From contig JAXMBN010000010.1 of NCBI GenBank assembly GCA_046349875.1, forward strand, positions 1 through 64,000: a stretch of DNA of 64,000 nt. Reading direction: 5' to 3'. The notes below the pieces were generated by a model. That model was not told where the DNA came from. It saw only the letters and a list, made by a program, of their open reading frames with translations, and did no database searches. A program made the position numbers and the translations under genes. The stretch is from JAXMBN01 sp046349875. GTDB lineage: Bacteria > Planctomycetota > Planctomycetia > Pirellulales > Pirellulaceae. This document shows positions 9,066 to 19,506 of the stretch, piece by piece (the stretch's first letter is position 1; each line of letters begins with the position of its first letter).

Positions 9066-10526
9066 ATGAGAATGCTGATTGCGCTTTGTAGCGTTTTGGT
9101 GAGTTTCTCCGTTGCCAACGGGGCCGAGTGTCCGTTCTGTTCGGCGGTCAAGCAGACCTTGCGCCAAGAAATGGAATCGATGGATGCTGTTGCGATTGGA
9201 GAATTGGTAGTTGATCCCAATCGCAAAGGGAGCGAGATCGACGGCAATGCTCCGTTCAAATTGCTCAAAGTGCTCCGGGGGAAAACTGTCAAGGAAGGCG
9301 ATGTGGTAGAAGTGGCTTATTTTGGGCCAGCCAAATCAGAAAAGAAATTTTTGATGATGGGCGTTGACCCAGATCAATTGCTGTGGTCCTCACCCGTACC
9401 GATTACCAAACGGGCCGAAGAGTATCTGCTCAAGGTCCCCGGTTTGCCTGAAGATGCTCTCGAGCGATTGAAGTTTTATCAATCCTATCTCGAAGATGAA
9501 GATTCACTTTTGGCTCGCGATGCTTACGATGAATTCGCCATCGCACCCTATGATCAAGTCAAAGCTCTCAAGCCATTCATGAATCGGAAGCAGTTGATTG
9601 CTTGGGTTGAAGACGATCGACTGACTGCGGAACGAAAACGCCTTTACTACACGATGCTCGGTGTGTGTGGTGAAGCCGCCGATGCGGATCTTTTGGAGAA
9701 GCGATTGCGCAGCGAGAAGCCTGAAGCGAGAACAGGACTCGACGCTTTGGTTGCATGCTATTTGACGCTCAAAGGCGAAGCGGGCCTTCCGCTCATCGAA
9801 GAGTTGTTCTTGAAGAACACCAAGTCGACCTACTCGGATACGTACAGCGCGATCATGGCCCTTCGATTCCATGGAACCGAAGGGGGCATTCTCGATCGGT
9901 CCAAGATTGTGAAATCGTTGCACCATATTCTGGCTCGCGCAGAACTTGCCGACTTGGTCATTCCCGACTTGGCTCGTTGGGAAGATTGGAGTCAGATCGA
10001 TCGCATGGTGGCGTTGTTCAAGGAGGCCGACGAAACGAGCAGTTGGGTGCGTGTGCCAGTGATCAATTATCTTCGATCTTGCCCGTTGCCTGCAGCGGTT
10101 GAAAAGCTAAACGAGCTTGAAAAGATTGACCCGAAAGCCGTTCAGCGAGCTAAGACGTTCTTTCCGCTTCCACAAAACCAGCCAGCCAAGAGCGATACGT
10201 CCGCCAATTCCACGAAGCCATCGGTCCTCCGCGGTTCAACTGTCGTTCATGCCTTGGAAGGAACTCAGGTTGCCTTCAATGGATCGGTTTCAGAGCTTGG
10301 GATTCGGTTCGTTACGCCAGATCGAATGGCATCCCCCCCAGTTGCATTGGCTCCCATGAACCGATGGATGCTTGCAAGCGTAGGGAGTATGGCGATTCTG
10401 ACCCTGGCCATTGCCATGTGGTTATTGTTGTCGAAATCTGATGCTTCTCAGATGGGCTTGATCGTGCTCAAGGCACAAGCTGACGGCAAGCTTGTGGAGC
10501 AAGTAACCCTTCCCGAAGAGGTCTAA
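9066..10526 (+). CDS. Exported protein with C-terminal membrane anchor, unknown function
   Basis: A 486-residue protein with a signal peptide (MRMLIALCSVLVSFSVANGA) and, at once after it, ECPFCSAVKQT, a CxxC that could bind metal or form a disulfide. The middle is a predicted mostly helical region with repeat-like pairs of helices. A proline/serine-rich stretch near residue 380 leads to one membrane helix near 440-460 (ASVGSMAILTLAIAMWLLLS) and a short tail. It is probably anchored in the inner membrane with most of the chain outside the cytoplasm. GAGG at about 9054 supports ATG 9066. The next gene starts 7 bases after the stop, so the two are likely co-translated. I know no function. Confidence 0.75.
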   Translation: MRMLIALCSVLVSFSVANGAECPFCSAVKQTLRQEMESMDAVAIGELVVDPNRKGSEIDGNAPFKLLKVLRGKTVKEGDVVEVAYFGPAKSEKKFLMMGVDPDQLLWSSPVPITKRAEEYLLKVPGLPEDALERLKFYQSYLEDEDSLLARDAYDEFAIAPYDQVKALKPFMNRKQLIAWVEDDRLTAERKRLYYTMLGVCGEAADADLLEKRLRSEKPEARTGLDALVACYLTLKGEAGLPLIEELFLKNTKSTYSDTYSAIMALRFHGTEGGILDRSKIVKSLHHILARAELADLVIPDLARWEDWSQIDRMVALFKEADETSSWVRVPVINYLRSCPLPAAVEKLNELEKIDPKAVQRAKTFFPLPQNQPAKSDTSANSTKPSVLRGSTVVHALEGTQVAFNGSVSELGIRFVTPDRMASPPVALAPMNRWMLASVGSMAILTLAIAMWLLLSKSDASQMGLIVLKAQADGKLVEQVTLPEEV

Positions 10527-10533
10527 TTACGCG

Positions 10534-11211
10534 ATGAGTATGTCTGCGGCGGCGATGGATGTGGGTTCGGTGGAAGGCGATCATGAGCTATATCGATCCG
10601 TTTCGCGCGGTGCTGTTTTCTGCCTTGTACTTGGAGTTCTAGGGCTCTCTTCCATCTCGATGCCTGCTCTGATCATTTTGCCGATCACGGGATTGGTGTT
10701 CGGAATCGGAGCGTTGATGAGCTTCCGCAAGTATCCCAATGAGCTAACGGGCAAGCCGATTGCGTTGGCCGGATTGGCATTGAATGCTGCGTTGACCGCG
10801 ATTGCTCCCGCCTATCATATCTACGTTTATTCGACGGAAGTTCCAGACGGATTTGAGCGAGTTGCTTTCTCGACTCTGATGACTCCAGTTGGCACTGCGG
10901 ACACACCACCAAAGCGAGCCTTGGAACTGGATGGGAAGAAAGTATTCATCAAGGGATATGTCCATCCGACCTCGGTTTCGTCGGGGGCATCCAAGAATTT
11001 TGTGTTGGTTCCGGACTGGGCTACGTGCTGCTTTGGTGGACAGCCAAGGTTGACCCACATGATCGAAGTTACATTGGTGGGTGGCCAAACGTTGACTCCC
11101 TCCACACGGAAACTTCGACTCGCCGGAACGCTGCACGTAGATCCTCAACTCAAGCCAATCTCTGGCTTGCAGGGAGTCTACTACCAATTGCGGGCCGAGC
11201 ACCTCAAGTAA
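10534..11211 (+). CDS. Membrane protein with DUF3299-like outer domain
   Basis: A 225-residue protein. The N-terminal half holds three hydrophobic segments (about residues 27-45, 49-64 and 76-95) like a DUF4190-type membrane part. The C-terminal half, with FIKGYVHPTS, NFVLVPDWATCCFGGQP and a closing AGTLHVDP segment, resembles the DUF3299 family with its paired cysteines. It directly follows the exported CxxC protein, and the two probably act in the same envelope process. ATGs at 10534, 10540 and 10555 are all possible; the first is used. Assignment is by memory of the family pattern. Confidence 0.72.
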   Translation: MSMSAAAMDVGSVEGDHELYRSVSRGAVFCLVLGVLGLSSISMPALIILPITGLVFGIGALMSFRKYPNELTGKPIALAGLALNAALTAIAPAYHIYVYSTEVPDGFERVAFSTLMTPVGTADTPPKRALELDGKKVFIKGYVHPTSVSSGASKNFVLVPDWATCCFGGQPRLTHMIEVTLVGGQTLTPSTRKLRLAGTLHVDPQLKPISGLQGVYYQLRAEHLK

Positions 11212-11232
11212 GTCTAGGTGCGGAAGATTCTT

Positions 11233-11997
11233 CTAGCTGTGAGCGATCAAAGAGATCGCTTCGCCATCTTCGACGCACTGAACGTGCATGTGCGGTACGC
11301 TTTGTGCGACCTGCAGAATCTGTTCGCGAATTGCGCATTCTTGAATGGGATCAAAGTGGGTTAGAAGAAGCTTGGAGATCCCTGCGTTGCGCGCTCCCAA
11401 GATGGCTCGCGTAGGCGTGCTATGCCCAATCCGTTCGGCAAATTCCAATTGGTCATCCAAGCAATTGCATTCATGCAATAACCAAGGCACATCCCGAATC
11501 TCACTCCAATAAGAGGAATGATCTCGGGCGTGCGTATCGGTTACAAAAGCCAATTGCGTTTCGGAGAAATCGATGCAATATCCGAGGCTTTCTCCGGGAT
11601 GTTCCAAAGGGAACCAATGGACGACCGCATCATTGATGATTCGCTTGCCGTGTTCCGTTTGAAAAGGATGCCATTCGATGGGTGGAAGGATCGGAAAGAT
11701 CAATGGTGCAAACAAGTGCTGTCGAATTGCTTCCAGTTTTTTCTCGTCGCCATGGACGCGGATCTTGCGCAGAGGTGTGGTCGCTACCACATCCAGCAAG
11801 AACGTTAGACCAACCACATGGTCCAGATGAGCGTGCGACAACAGCACATCCAATTCGGATGTGCAGATCAAATCGCGAATTCGAAAGAGGCCTGAACCGG
11901 CATCGAGCAGCAATGATCTTTCAGGGATGAAATAGCATGAAGTCTGGCGTTGTTCATTGGGATGGTATCCCGCAGTTCCCAGGCAATGCAGTTTCAT
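11233..11997 (-). CDS. MBL-fold metal-dependent hydrolase (RNase Z-like)
   Basis: A 254-residue metallo-beta-lactamase-fold protein. The zinc motif SHAHLDHV is near residue 60, the VTDTHARDH segment supplies a further ligand region and HFDPI lies near the end. The sequence resembles the ribonuclease Z/AtsA-like branch, whose members cleave tRNA 3' ends or small esters; the substrate cannot be told. Start ATG at 11997 gives MKLHCLGTAGYHPN, a normal family start. An in-frame codon further out would only add unrelated residues. It ends against the converging gene at 11211 and follows the isomerase gene on the same strand after 31 bases. Confidence 0.85.
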   Translation of the reverse strand: MKLHCLGTAGYHPNEQRQTSCYFIPERSLLLDAGSGLFRIRDLICTSELDVLLSHAHLDHVVGLTFLLDVVATTPLRKIRVHGDEKKLEAIRQHLFAPLIFPILPPIEWHPFQTEHGKRIINDAVVHWFPLEHPGESLGYCIDFSETQLAFVTDTHARDHSSYWSEIRDVPWLLHECNCLDDQLEFAERIGHSTPTRAILGARNAGISKLLLTHFDPIQECAIREQILQVAQSVPHMHVQCVEDGEAISLIAHS

Positions 11998-12028
11998 GAA
12001 AAGCTCGATTCTGCTGGCGTTGGAAGGG

Positions 12029-12952
12029 TTAAGCGATTTCGAGTACGGTATCCATTTCCTTGGCAATGGATGTCAGCTTGTCTAGCTTACCACCCCCAAC
12101 TTCCGCTGCACACCATCCAATGAAGCCGATATCGGCAAGGGCTTCGCGAACGCCTTGCCAGGGTAGATCACATTGTGTGATATCAGTGAACTTGCCACTG
12201 GCGCGATGGAATCCCTTGATGTCGAGCTTGACGATTCGCTTTCCGAGAGTCCGAATCCAGGCTCCTGGATCGCCATATTTCCAATGATTGCCGATATCGA
12301 ATTGCATTCCGACCCACGGCGACTGGAACTCATCAACGTACTTGGCAAACTTATCAGCGGTTTGGTCGCCACCACCGCTATGGTCGTACAAAAACTGATT
12401 CCAGACATTTTCGATGGCGATGTGTACGCCGAGTTCAGCGGCGAGCGGTACGGCTTTGCGAATGTTTTCGACGGAGCGAGTCCAGATTTCATTCTCGGGT
12501 CCATCTTCTCCTTTACCCACGACCAAGAGGACCGTGTGTCCGCCTACCGCATGCGTTTGGCGAATGGCCGTCGTCAAATCTTCAAGAGCTTTTTCACGAA
12601 CCTTGGCGTCTGGGCTGGTGTGTCGAATATTCCAGTGAGTGGAGCAAACACTACCATCAACTACGAGCCCAGTTGCATCGATGGCTTTCTTGACTTCTTG
12701 AACATCAATTCCAGGGATATCGAGTTCTACTCCTTGGAATCCAGCTTGTTTGGCCGCGCGAAATTTATCTTCGAGCGACCCTTCGACGCGGATCATTCCT
12801 ATTTTCAAAGTCTTGTAAATCGGGCCAGGCTTCTTCGCAGTATTGGCGTGGCAAGGATTAGCCAACCATGTAGGAGCTGCAGAGGCCAAAGCGGCTGCGG
12901 CGATCGAGTGCGAAAGGAAGGTGCGACGAGCGAGAGGAAGAGGTGCATTCAT
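12029..12952 (-). CDS. Exported sugar phosphate isomerase/epimerase-like TIM-barrel protein
   Basis: A 307-residue protein of the xylose isomerase-like TIM-barrel superfamily. It starts with a twin-arginine-like signal (LARRTFLSHSIAAAALASAA), so it is probably exported. Barrel motifs include GFQGVELDIPG, VCSTHWNIRH, the metal-site region AIENVWNQFLYD, GMQFDIGNHWKYG, and the last strand GWCAAEVGGG. Such proteins are very common in planctomycetes and probably act on sugars or sugar derivatives in the periplasm; no substrate is known. It sits between the MBL hydrolase and the thuA remnant, all on the minus strand. Confidence 0.88.
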   Translation of the reverse strand: MNAPLPLARRTFLSHSIAAAALASAAPTWLANPCHANTAKKPGPIYKTLKIGMIRVEGSLEDKFRAAKQAGFQGVELDIPGIDVQEVKKAIDATGLVVDGSVCSTHWNIRHTSPDAKVREKALEDLTTAIRQTHAVGGHTVLLVVGKGEDGPENEIWTRSVENIRKAVPLAAELGVHIAIENVWNQFLYDHSGGGDQTADKFAKYVDEFQSPWVGMQFDIGNHWKYGDPGAWIRTLGKRIVKLDIKGFHRASGKFTDITQCDLPWQGVREALADIGFIGWCAAEVGGGKLDKLTSIAKEMDTVLEIA

Positions 12953-13038
12953 GATGGATTCCTTTTGTAGGTGGGGAAGATTCGATCGTGACAGGTCGAC
13001 GTGGTCGCGTCAAGATCCACCCAGAGCGAGACGAAAGG

Positions 13039-13762
13039 TCATTCCCCGAGCTTTTCGAGAGGGTTGGGAATGTGTCTACCTTGATCGGAGTAGGAGCTGC
13101 CGCTTGGCATCGCCCATAGAGCCGCATTTCCAAGCAGTCTCATGATTTCTGGTTGGTGGTAGATGGGAAACGTTTCGTGGCTAGGTCAGATATATAATCT
13201 TTCCACGTCACGATGAAACGTGCAAAGACTGCGAAGACCTCGCCTCCTTCAAACCAGCTGATAGCCGCACTACCTCGGATGGCACAGGGATATCGAAGTG
13301 TTCGCCATACATTTCCAGCGCGGGGAATCTCGATGTACTCTCCCAACCCATCAACCAATGGGTGGCTTGGTTGAACGAACCAAATGCGCTCCTTCTCACC
13401 TGTATCACGCCATCGAAGCATGCATGAAGTGCCCATGAGTCTTCGAAAGATCTTGGAAGCATGACCGGGTGAGCAACCAGTCCCATCCCCTGAAGAACTC
13501 GCTGGTAGACGCGATCCACGATCGAATCGGAGACTTGATCGTGAGCCAAATGACCCCACCAGTAAAGGACATCTGTCTCTTCTAGTATTTCAGCTGTCAG
13601 TCCGTGGTCGGGCTGATGGAGAACAGCCGTTCGAATCAGGCTCTGTGGGAAACGATCTTGCAGACCTTTGGCAATGACATCGTGGATACCTTGAGGATAG
13701 ATCTCACGAACGACGGGATTTTGCAGTTCGTGTAGGAATTCATTCCAGACGGTAATTCTCAT
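13039..13762 (-). pseudogene. ThuA-domain protein (trehalose utilization family), several frameshifts
   Basis: ATG 13762 opens MRITVWNEFLHELQNPVVRE, the usual start of planctomycete ThuA proteins, and the frame runs well to about VYQRVLQGMGLV. The protein then continues in a second frame (GHASKIFRRLMGTSC, EKERIWFVQPSHPL), returns to the first (EMYGEHFDIPVPSEVV), moves back to the second (ISWFEGGEVF) and ends in the third (PSHETFPIYHQPEIMRLLGN). The final stop is at 13039-13041. At least four indels and one in-frame stop are needed, over about 720 bases. Conserved residues remain intact between the breaks. The intact gene would give about 240 residues with a class I glutamine-amidotransferase-like fold. 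It is either a fresh pseudogene or a poorly sequenced gene. Confidence 0.8.
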
Positions 13763-13954
13763 CGTTCCAGATTCCTTGGTGGGAATGGTTCCTAAGTTGG
13801 AATCGTTCCTGGGTAGAAATAGTTGGTCCCATTGTGGCTGCAATCCTCGCTACAATAAAGAGTCCCGCCGATTCTTGTCATCGCGAATTTTCTTCAACGA
13901 CGGAATCTGTCTCTTCCTTGCAACGCAAGTTCATTTCACCTCTCCCGACACATC

Positions 13955-16900
13955 ATGACTACATGGTTTCGACTAGGCTTGCTCGTATTGGGTCTTCTTC
14001 CTCATTCAGTCGCAAGTGCGCAAATCGATGTGCCACCCGGTGCGTTCTTCTGGCTGCAAGCGTCTGAGTTACGGCGCGGTAAGAAAAGATAACGGGACCG
14101 ACATTGCAATCGAGAGCTGGAAGGATGCGATCGGCCAATTGCAATTTGTTCAAAGATGACGCGGATCGCCCGAGCTTGTCCAGATAGAAGGCCAGTCCAT
14201 TGTTCGCTTCGATGGTGAAAACGATCATTTCATTGCCCAAGGTACCCAGGAACCGATTCGTGCATTAACCATCGTCGCCGTTGTCGCACCCCAGAAAACC
14301 TCGGCGATTTCCGAGGTATCGTGGCTACGCATGCCTTGGAGCAACGCGATTATAGAAAGCGGGGTGAATGTGGATCTTGATCCATTGCCCTCGGTGAGTT
14401 GGGACATGCTGAACGTGGAAGGGCGAGGATTCGGTGGAGCACGCAACCTCATGCAAGGTGAGCTTCCTATGGGAGGGTTTGCATCGGTTGATGGTGCCGG
14501 ATCGACACGCAAACGAAAAGAAACAGAGACATTCATCGATGGGAAAAAGCAAGGAGAACGCCCCAGCGATGGTAAACCACTTTCATTGGAAGCGTGGAGT
14601 CTCGGTTCGCGGCTTTATACCAACGGGCCTGGAAAACAAGTGCCTCGGGGCTTTCTCAAGATGGATCCACCGCGGAAGTGATCGTGTTCTTGAGCTCTTT
14701 CCGACGATGAACGGGTGCAGCTCGACAGAGTTTGAAGAAGCATCAAAAGCTATCGGATGCTCTTGCGAAAGAAGTTCAATCGTTATCGCCCGGAAAGCCA
14801 CTCGTCAAAGTTCCCAACCCACCGCCGATACAAATGCTCGTTCCTGGTTTTTGAGGTTCAAAATCCCGTTTCGCAGGCTGTTCTTCATCGTCGCATACCG
14901 ACATGATGGCAAGCTGATAACCCTTGGATACAACGGCGATGTGCATGTCTTGGTGGATACCAACGGTGATGGCCTTGAAGATAAGGCAGAACTGTTTTGG
15001 AAGAACGAAGGAAGCATTCGGGGGCCGATAGGGATGGTTCTGACTCCGAAAGGATATTCCCATGGTCAGGGGCTTTTTGTGGCTTCGAAGGGAAAGGTTT
15101 CCTTTCTGGTCGATCGAAATGGAGATGATCGGGCTGATGAAGAGGTCGTCGTCGCAACAGGTTGGAAAGAGATAACACAAAACGTAGATGCCACGGGAAT
15201 GACTCTCGGCCCCGATGGTTCCCTCTATTTTGGACTTGGAACCGCCAACTATGCCAATGGGTATCTCATCGGCCCCGATGGTAAAGCGGAATACGATTTG
15301 AAGAGTGAACGTGGGACCGTGCAACGAATCTCTCCAGACTTGAAGAGTCGTGAGACCATTTGCACCGGAATACGGTTTCCCATCGCGTTTTCGTTCAATA
15401 GAAAAGGTGATCTGTTTTGTACGGAGCAATTGCCACCTGGCTCGCAATCGTTCGATGAACTTCTTCTATCAATCGGGACTTCATTATGGATTTCCACCGC
15501 GACATCCGCGCTTACAATCCCCATGTAATCGATGAGCCGTCGACCTTTGACCACGGGCCGCAGCATCAATCCGCAGCAGTTCTTCTTCAATGAAGCCTCG
15601 TCTGCTTGGCCGGCTTTTGGGCCATCATCTGGGAAGGTGATGCGATCGTCTGTGGCGATGAATCGAGGCAAAATTTGACGGACTAAACTCTCGAAGCACC
15701 TGCAGGATACGTGGCTTCATCGCAGTTGATGCGTGCCTTCAAATGCTCACTATCGATGCTTGCCGAACACCGCAGGGAGATGGTGATTGCCTGTCACAGC
15801 GGGCCGCCTGATTGGGGGCACGGGGCCGACTGGGATCGAGCTCTTCAAAGTTCAGTATGCCCATAAGGGAAGATGCCCTGCCGATTTTGGCTTGGCCTTC
15901 GGGACCTAAAGAGTTCACTATTGCCTTTGATCGTCCTATCGATCATCATTGCTCCAAGGGAAGATGGAGACGTGGAAACTCGAATACGGTGACCATGTGC
16001 GAGCTGGTGACCGCTTTATTGATACACCTCCTTACGCGGTTGTAAAACGCCAGTCGATTGTTCCGCGAGGTGAGGTCGCTATCACCGGTATCGCCGTTGC
16101 GAATGATCTTCGAACCATTGTTGTGCATGTCGAGAAAATGCCCGTCGATACCCATTATGCACTGACATTTCCATCGATGCGAAACGATGTGGATGCATCA
16201 CGCGAAATGGAATCGAAGTAAAGAAATCGATACCAACCTTTCCGGGTGTTCAACTCGATTGGACCGATCAGAAACGTTCTGACGCAATGGATGCCGCATA
16301 TGGATTTAGAGGTGGTACGCGATTTGACGGTCGGCAGTGAAGTTCATCAAAAAGCTCTTGAGTGGATGCGACGGCCAGGCAAACTGCGAATGCTGACACG
16401 GTTGGATGTTGCGAATCTTTTGCGGCACCCAAAGTGCAGCCCAGTTTCCACTCTCGATCATGAATGGCCTGTGGAGGTTCCCACCTTGCATATAACGGCG
16501 GGAGAGCCTTTTTACATTCAGGTTTAGGCAAGACTTTGGAAGCAATCAAAGGGGGCGATGGCTATCGATTGGATTGGACTCCCGAAGGCCAATTGCAGGG
16601 AAAACGTGTTGGACATCGCGCTGCATATGGACGTCATGTGAGTGGATTGCCGAAGATTCATGTTGCTTACAGTGCTAATGAAGATTCGAGACAGCGACCG
16701 CTCGCCATCCATCGATTCAAACTCCCATGGACTCGGGATTTGAAGAAAAGAAAAAATCGATACAACACCCGAGAAGATTGCGGAGATCGAAGGGGGAAGT
16801 TGGGGGCGAACGAGTGTTCATAGCAGGCGGCGGCCATTTAAGTGCCATGCAGTTAGTGATGGTGGTCCTCGCATCGGTCCGATTTTGGGGAATCTTATCC

Positions 16901-17992
16901 ATCGCGATTATGCGTCGGTAATGCGAGATATCGTTCCAGCCAAGTTTCGCCATTAATCCCGATCATATTGGAAGCATTGGCGTGGCGATGGACGATGGAC
17001 GAGTGCTGACAGGAGTGTTGCGCAATGAAAATGGCATGCTCTACTTGGGCGATGAAAAAGGGAATTCGACTCGTATTCCACGCGATGAAATTCAGAGTCT
17101 CAAGGTAGCTACAACTTCGATCATGCCCAAAGGACTTTTAGAAAAGCTCAGTCCCGATCAAGTTCGCGATCTGATGACCTATTTGTTGACGCCGCCACCC
17201 AAGATGCCTCTTCACTCGCCTCTCAAAGCACCACCCCTTCGATCGCAGAAGGAAGTGGATGAGGTACTCGCCGGTTCCAAGGAATTGGCAACTCCATTCA
17301 AGCGGCTTACGATCTGTTTGATTGCTGGAGATAAGGACCACGGCCCGGGTGAACATGATTATCCAGCTTGGCAGCAAGCATGGCGAGCATTGTTGGATGC
17401 GGCGCCCGAGGTTGATGTGGAGCTGGCATGGGGATTTCCATCTGACGATCAGCTCGATCGGGCTAAGTTGCTAGTTTTTTTCCAAAAAGGAACATGGAAC
17501 GCGGAACGCGCAAACAAGATGGATCGATACTTTGCGAAAGGTGGCGGTGCGACCTACATTCACTGGGCCGTCAATGGTGAAGATCAGGTCCAAGAGATGT
17601 CCAATCGGATCGGATTAGCATCGCGGGGAGGTGCGATCAAGTTTCGACATGGACCATTAACACTCGATCTACACCACACCGACCATCCGATCCTTCGCAA
17701 CATGAAGGATCATCTCGAGCTTTACGATGAAAGCTATTGGTTGCTTACTGGTGCGCCCGATCGCATAACGTTATTGGCGAGCAGTTTGGAAGAAGGGGAG
17801 GCTCGTCCTCAAGTGTGGACATATGATCGCGGCCAAGGTCGCGTGTTCGGATGCATTCCAGGACACTATTCGTGGACGTTTGATGATCCACTGTTTCGCA
17901 TCCTATTGCTTCGAGGCATGGCCTGGTCAGCCAATGAACCCATCGATCGATTTAACGAGCTTGTACCCTTAGGAGCTCGCATGCAACGCTAA
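13955..17992 (+). pseudogene. DUF6797/ThuA multidomain secreted protein, many frameshifts
   Basis: One gene of about 1,340 codons can be followed through all three frames. ATG 13955 opens a signal peptide (MTTWFRLGLLVLGLLPHSVA). Next comes a LamG-like domain (SIVRFDGENDHFIAQG, LNVEGRGFGGARNLMQ). A glucose-dehydrogenase-like propeller (DUF7133 type) spans about 14880-15970 (YNGDVHVLVDTNGDG, GIRFPIAFSFNRKGDLFCTE, GLHYGFPPRHP). A cytochrome c remnant lies near 16843 (KCHAVSDGG), where the first Cys of the expected CxxCH reads Pro. A ThuA domain ends the gene. Breaks include stops at 14090-14092 and 14157-14159 and frame changes near 14660, 14717, 14735, 14850, 15450-15540, 15640, 15830, 15950, 16215, 16350, 16510 and 16800-16960. 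Because the residues between breaks still match the family, decay is recent or technical. Confidence 0.8.
16982..17992 (+). pseudogene. Intact C-terminal piece of the broken gene: ThuA domain
   Basis: This is the longest unbroken frame of the damaged gene, 336 codons. It begins inside the linker after the cytochrome c remnant (AMDDGRVLTGVLRNENG) and contains the conserved MPKGLLEKLSPDQVRDLMTY segment. A complete ThuA-type domain follows, with GDKDHGPGEHDYPAWQ, FFQKGTWNAERANKMDRYF, YIHWAVNG and CIPGHYSWTFDDPLFRILLL. The GTG at 16982 is not expected to be a real start, because the domain is normally the end of a longer exported chain. Confidence 0.7.
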
Positions 17993-18030
17993 GGGCTTAG
18001 GTACAAAAGTGGTGATTTTGGGAAGGCGAC

Positions 18031-19506
18031 TTACTCTTCGAGTTCAAAGTCGTTAGCGTCTTCCCATTCCATTTCTTCGCCTTCTTCGAGGACTTCTTCA
18101 TGGGAAGACATATCGTCGTCCATTTCATCCTCGGGAGCCCCTTTGTCGGCGCGAGACATCGATTTCTCAATCTCGTTTCGCTCGTCGTCTCGAGCTCGGG
18201 CTTGAAGGTAGAGTTTGATGGGGACTTCACCGAATGGAAGGTGATCTCGCAAGAATCCAAGCAGGTATCGCTGGTACGGAGCAGGGAACCCTTGTGGGTT
18301 GTTGCACACCAGAACAATCGTTGGTGGAGCAACACCGATTTGGGTTGCGTAGAAGATCTTGGGTCTCTTGAGTTGGTGCAATGGTGGTGGATGCAGCTCC
18401 AAAGCCGCTTTCACCAAGCGATTCAATTGACCCGTTGAAATCCGTTGTTGAGCTTGTTTGAAGAGCATCTGCGCGTGATTGAGAAGCGTCTTCACGTTCT
18501 TTCCCGTTTGGCCAGTCACGAATGCGATTGGACAGTATGCCATCGTCGGAAAGTTTTCTCGAAGATAGCGAACCCAACGCTCTGTTGGCATTTGTCCGGC
18601 TAGCTTATCCCATTTGTTCACGACGAGCACGCAAGGCTTGTATTGTTCGGCAATGTAGTGCGCGAGTTGTTTGTCGACGCGGCTAAGACGGGACGTGCAA
18701 TCGAAAAACATCAAGACGACGTCTGCGCGCCGAATGCTTCGCTGAGCGCGATGCATTCCGTAGAAGTCGATGTCGGTTTTCACGCTTTTGTTGCGGCGCA
18801 AGCCCGGTGTATCGATGGCGATGAACCGTTGCCCATCCAATTCAAAATGGACGTCGACGCTATCGCGTGTTGTTCCTGGAACCTCCGAGACAATCATTCG
18901 CTGAGCTTTAGCGAGCGTGTTGACGAAGGTGCTCTTGCCGACGTTTCGTCGTCCAACCATCGCGACCTTCATCACGGGAGGTGCGACTTCTTCATCGAGA
19001 ACTTGATCTGGAGGAAGTCGTTGCAGGATCAGGTCGAGAAGTTCATTGCGATTTCGGTTTTGTTCGGCGCTGACACGAACCAAGTATCCGCGTCCCAAAC
19101 GATGGAACTCTTCGGCTTGGATATCCATATCGGGGTGGTCCGTTTTGTTGGCCACCAAGAGAATCGGTTTGTCGATTTTGCGAAGTCGCTCGGCCACCAT
19201 TTCATCGAGCGGTGCGATGCCTGTGCGGGTATCCACGACGAACAAGAGTACATCGGCTTCATCGATCCCGGCTTCGATTTGGGATTCGACTTCCTTGGTA
19301 AGATTGTCGACATCTTTGATACCCATCCCGCCGGTATCGATGATTTCAAAATGCCGACCGTCGTATTCGAGGAGCGTCGTCAAGCGATCGCGGGTCACCC
19401 CCGCTTGATCGTCGACAATAGCTAAGCGTCGTCCGGCCAGCCAATTAAAAATACTGCTTTTGCCGACATTAGGTCGGCCTACAATAGCAACACGCGATAT
19501 GGCCAT
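18031..19506 (-). CDS. der: Ribosome biogenesis GTPase Der (EngA)
   Basis: A 491-residue double GTPase. The first P-loop GRPNVGKSS is at residues 10-18, with DTGGM as G3 and NKTDHPD as G4. The second has GRRNVGKST, DTPGLRRN and NKWDKL. A KH-like domain follows and contains the family-typical YLLGFLRDHLPFGEVPIKLY. Der acts late in 50S ribosomal subunit assembly. The last 40 residues form an unusual acidic tail with many Glu and Asp. ATG 19506 is chosen because MAISRVAIVGRPN is the normal start; an upstream in-frame start would add 14 basic residues. Confidence 0.96.
   Translation of the reverse strand: MAISRVAIVGRPNVGKSSIFNWLAGRRLAIVDDQAGVTRDRLTTLLEYDGRHFEIIDTGGMGIKDVDNLTKEVESQIEAGIDEADVLLFVVDTRTGIAPLDEMVAERLRKIDKPILLVANKTDHPDMDIQAEEFHRLGRGYLVRVSAEQNRNRNELLDLILQRLPPDQVLDEEVAPPVMKVAMVGRRNVGKSTFVNTLAKAQRMIVSEVPGTTRDSVDVHFELDGQRFIAIDTPGLRRNKSVKTDIDFYGMHRAQRSIRRADVVLMFFDCTSRLSRVDKQLAHYIAEQYKPCVLVVNKWDKLAGQMPTERWVRYLRENFPTMAYCPIAFVTGQTGKNVKTLLNHAQMLFKQAQQRISTGQLNRLVKAALELHPPPLHQLKRPKIFYATQIGVAPPTIVLVCNNPQGFPAPYQRYLLGFLRDHLPFGEVPIKLYLQARARDDERNEIEKSMSRADKGAPEDEMDDDMSSHEEVLEEGEEMEWEDANDFELEE

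Noticed and set aside
12173..12970. Plus-strand open frame of 265 codons opposite the isomerase gene
   Set aside because: The minus-strand gene shows a signal peptide and TIM-barrel motifs; the plus frame does not resemble any protein.
18643..19425. Plus-strand open frame of 260 codons opposite der
   Set aside because: der is certain, and this frame has no family features.
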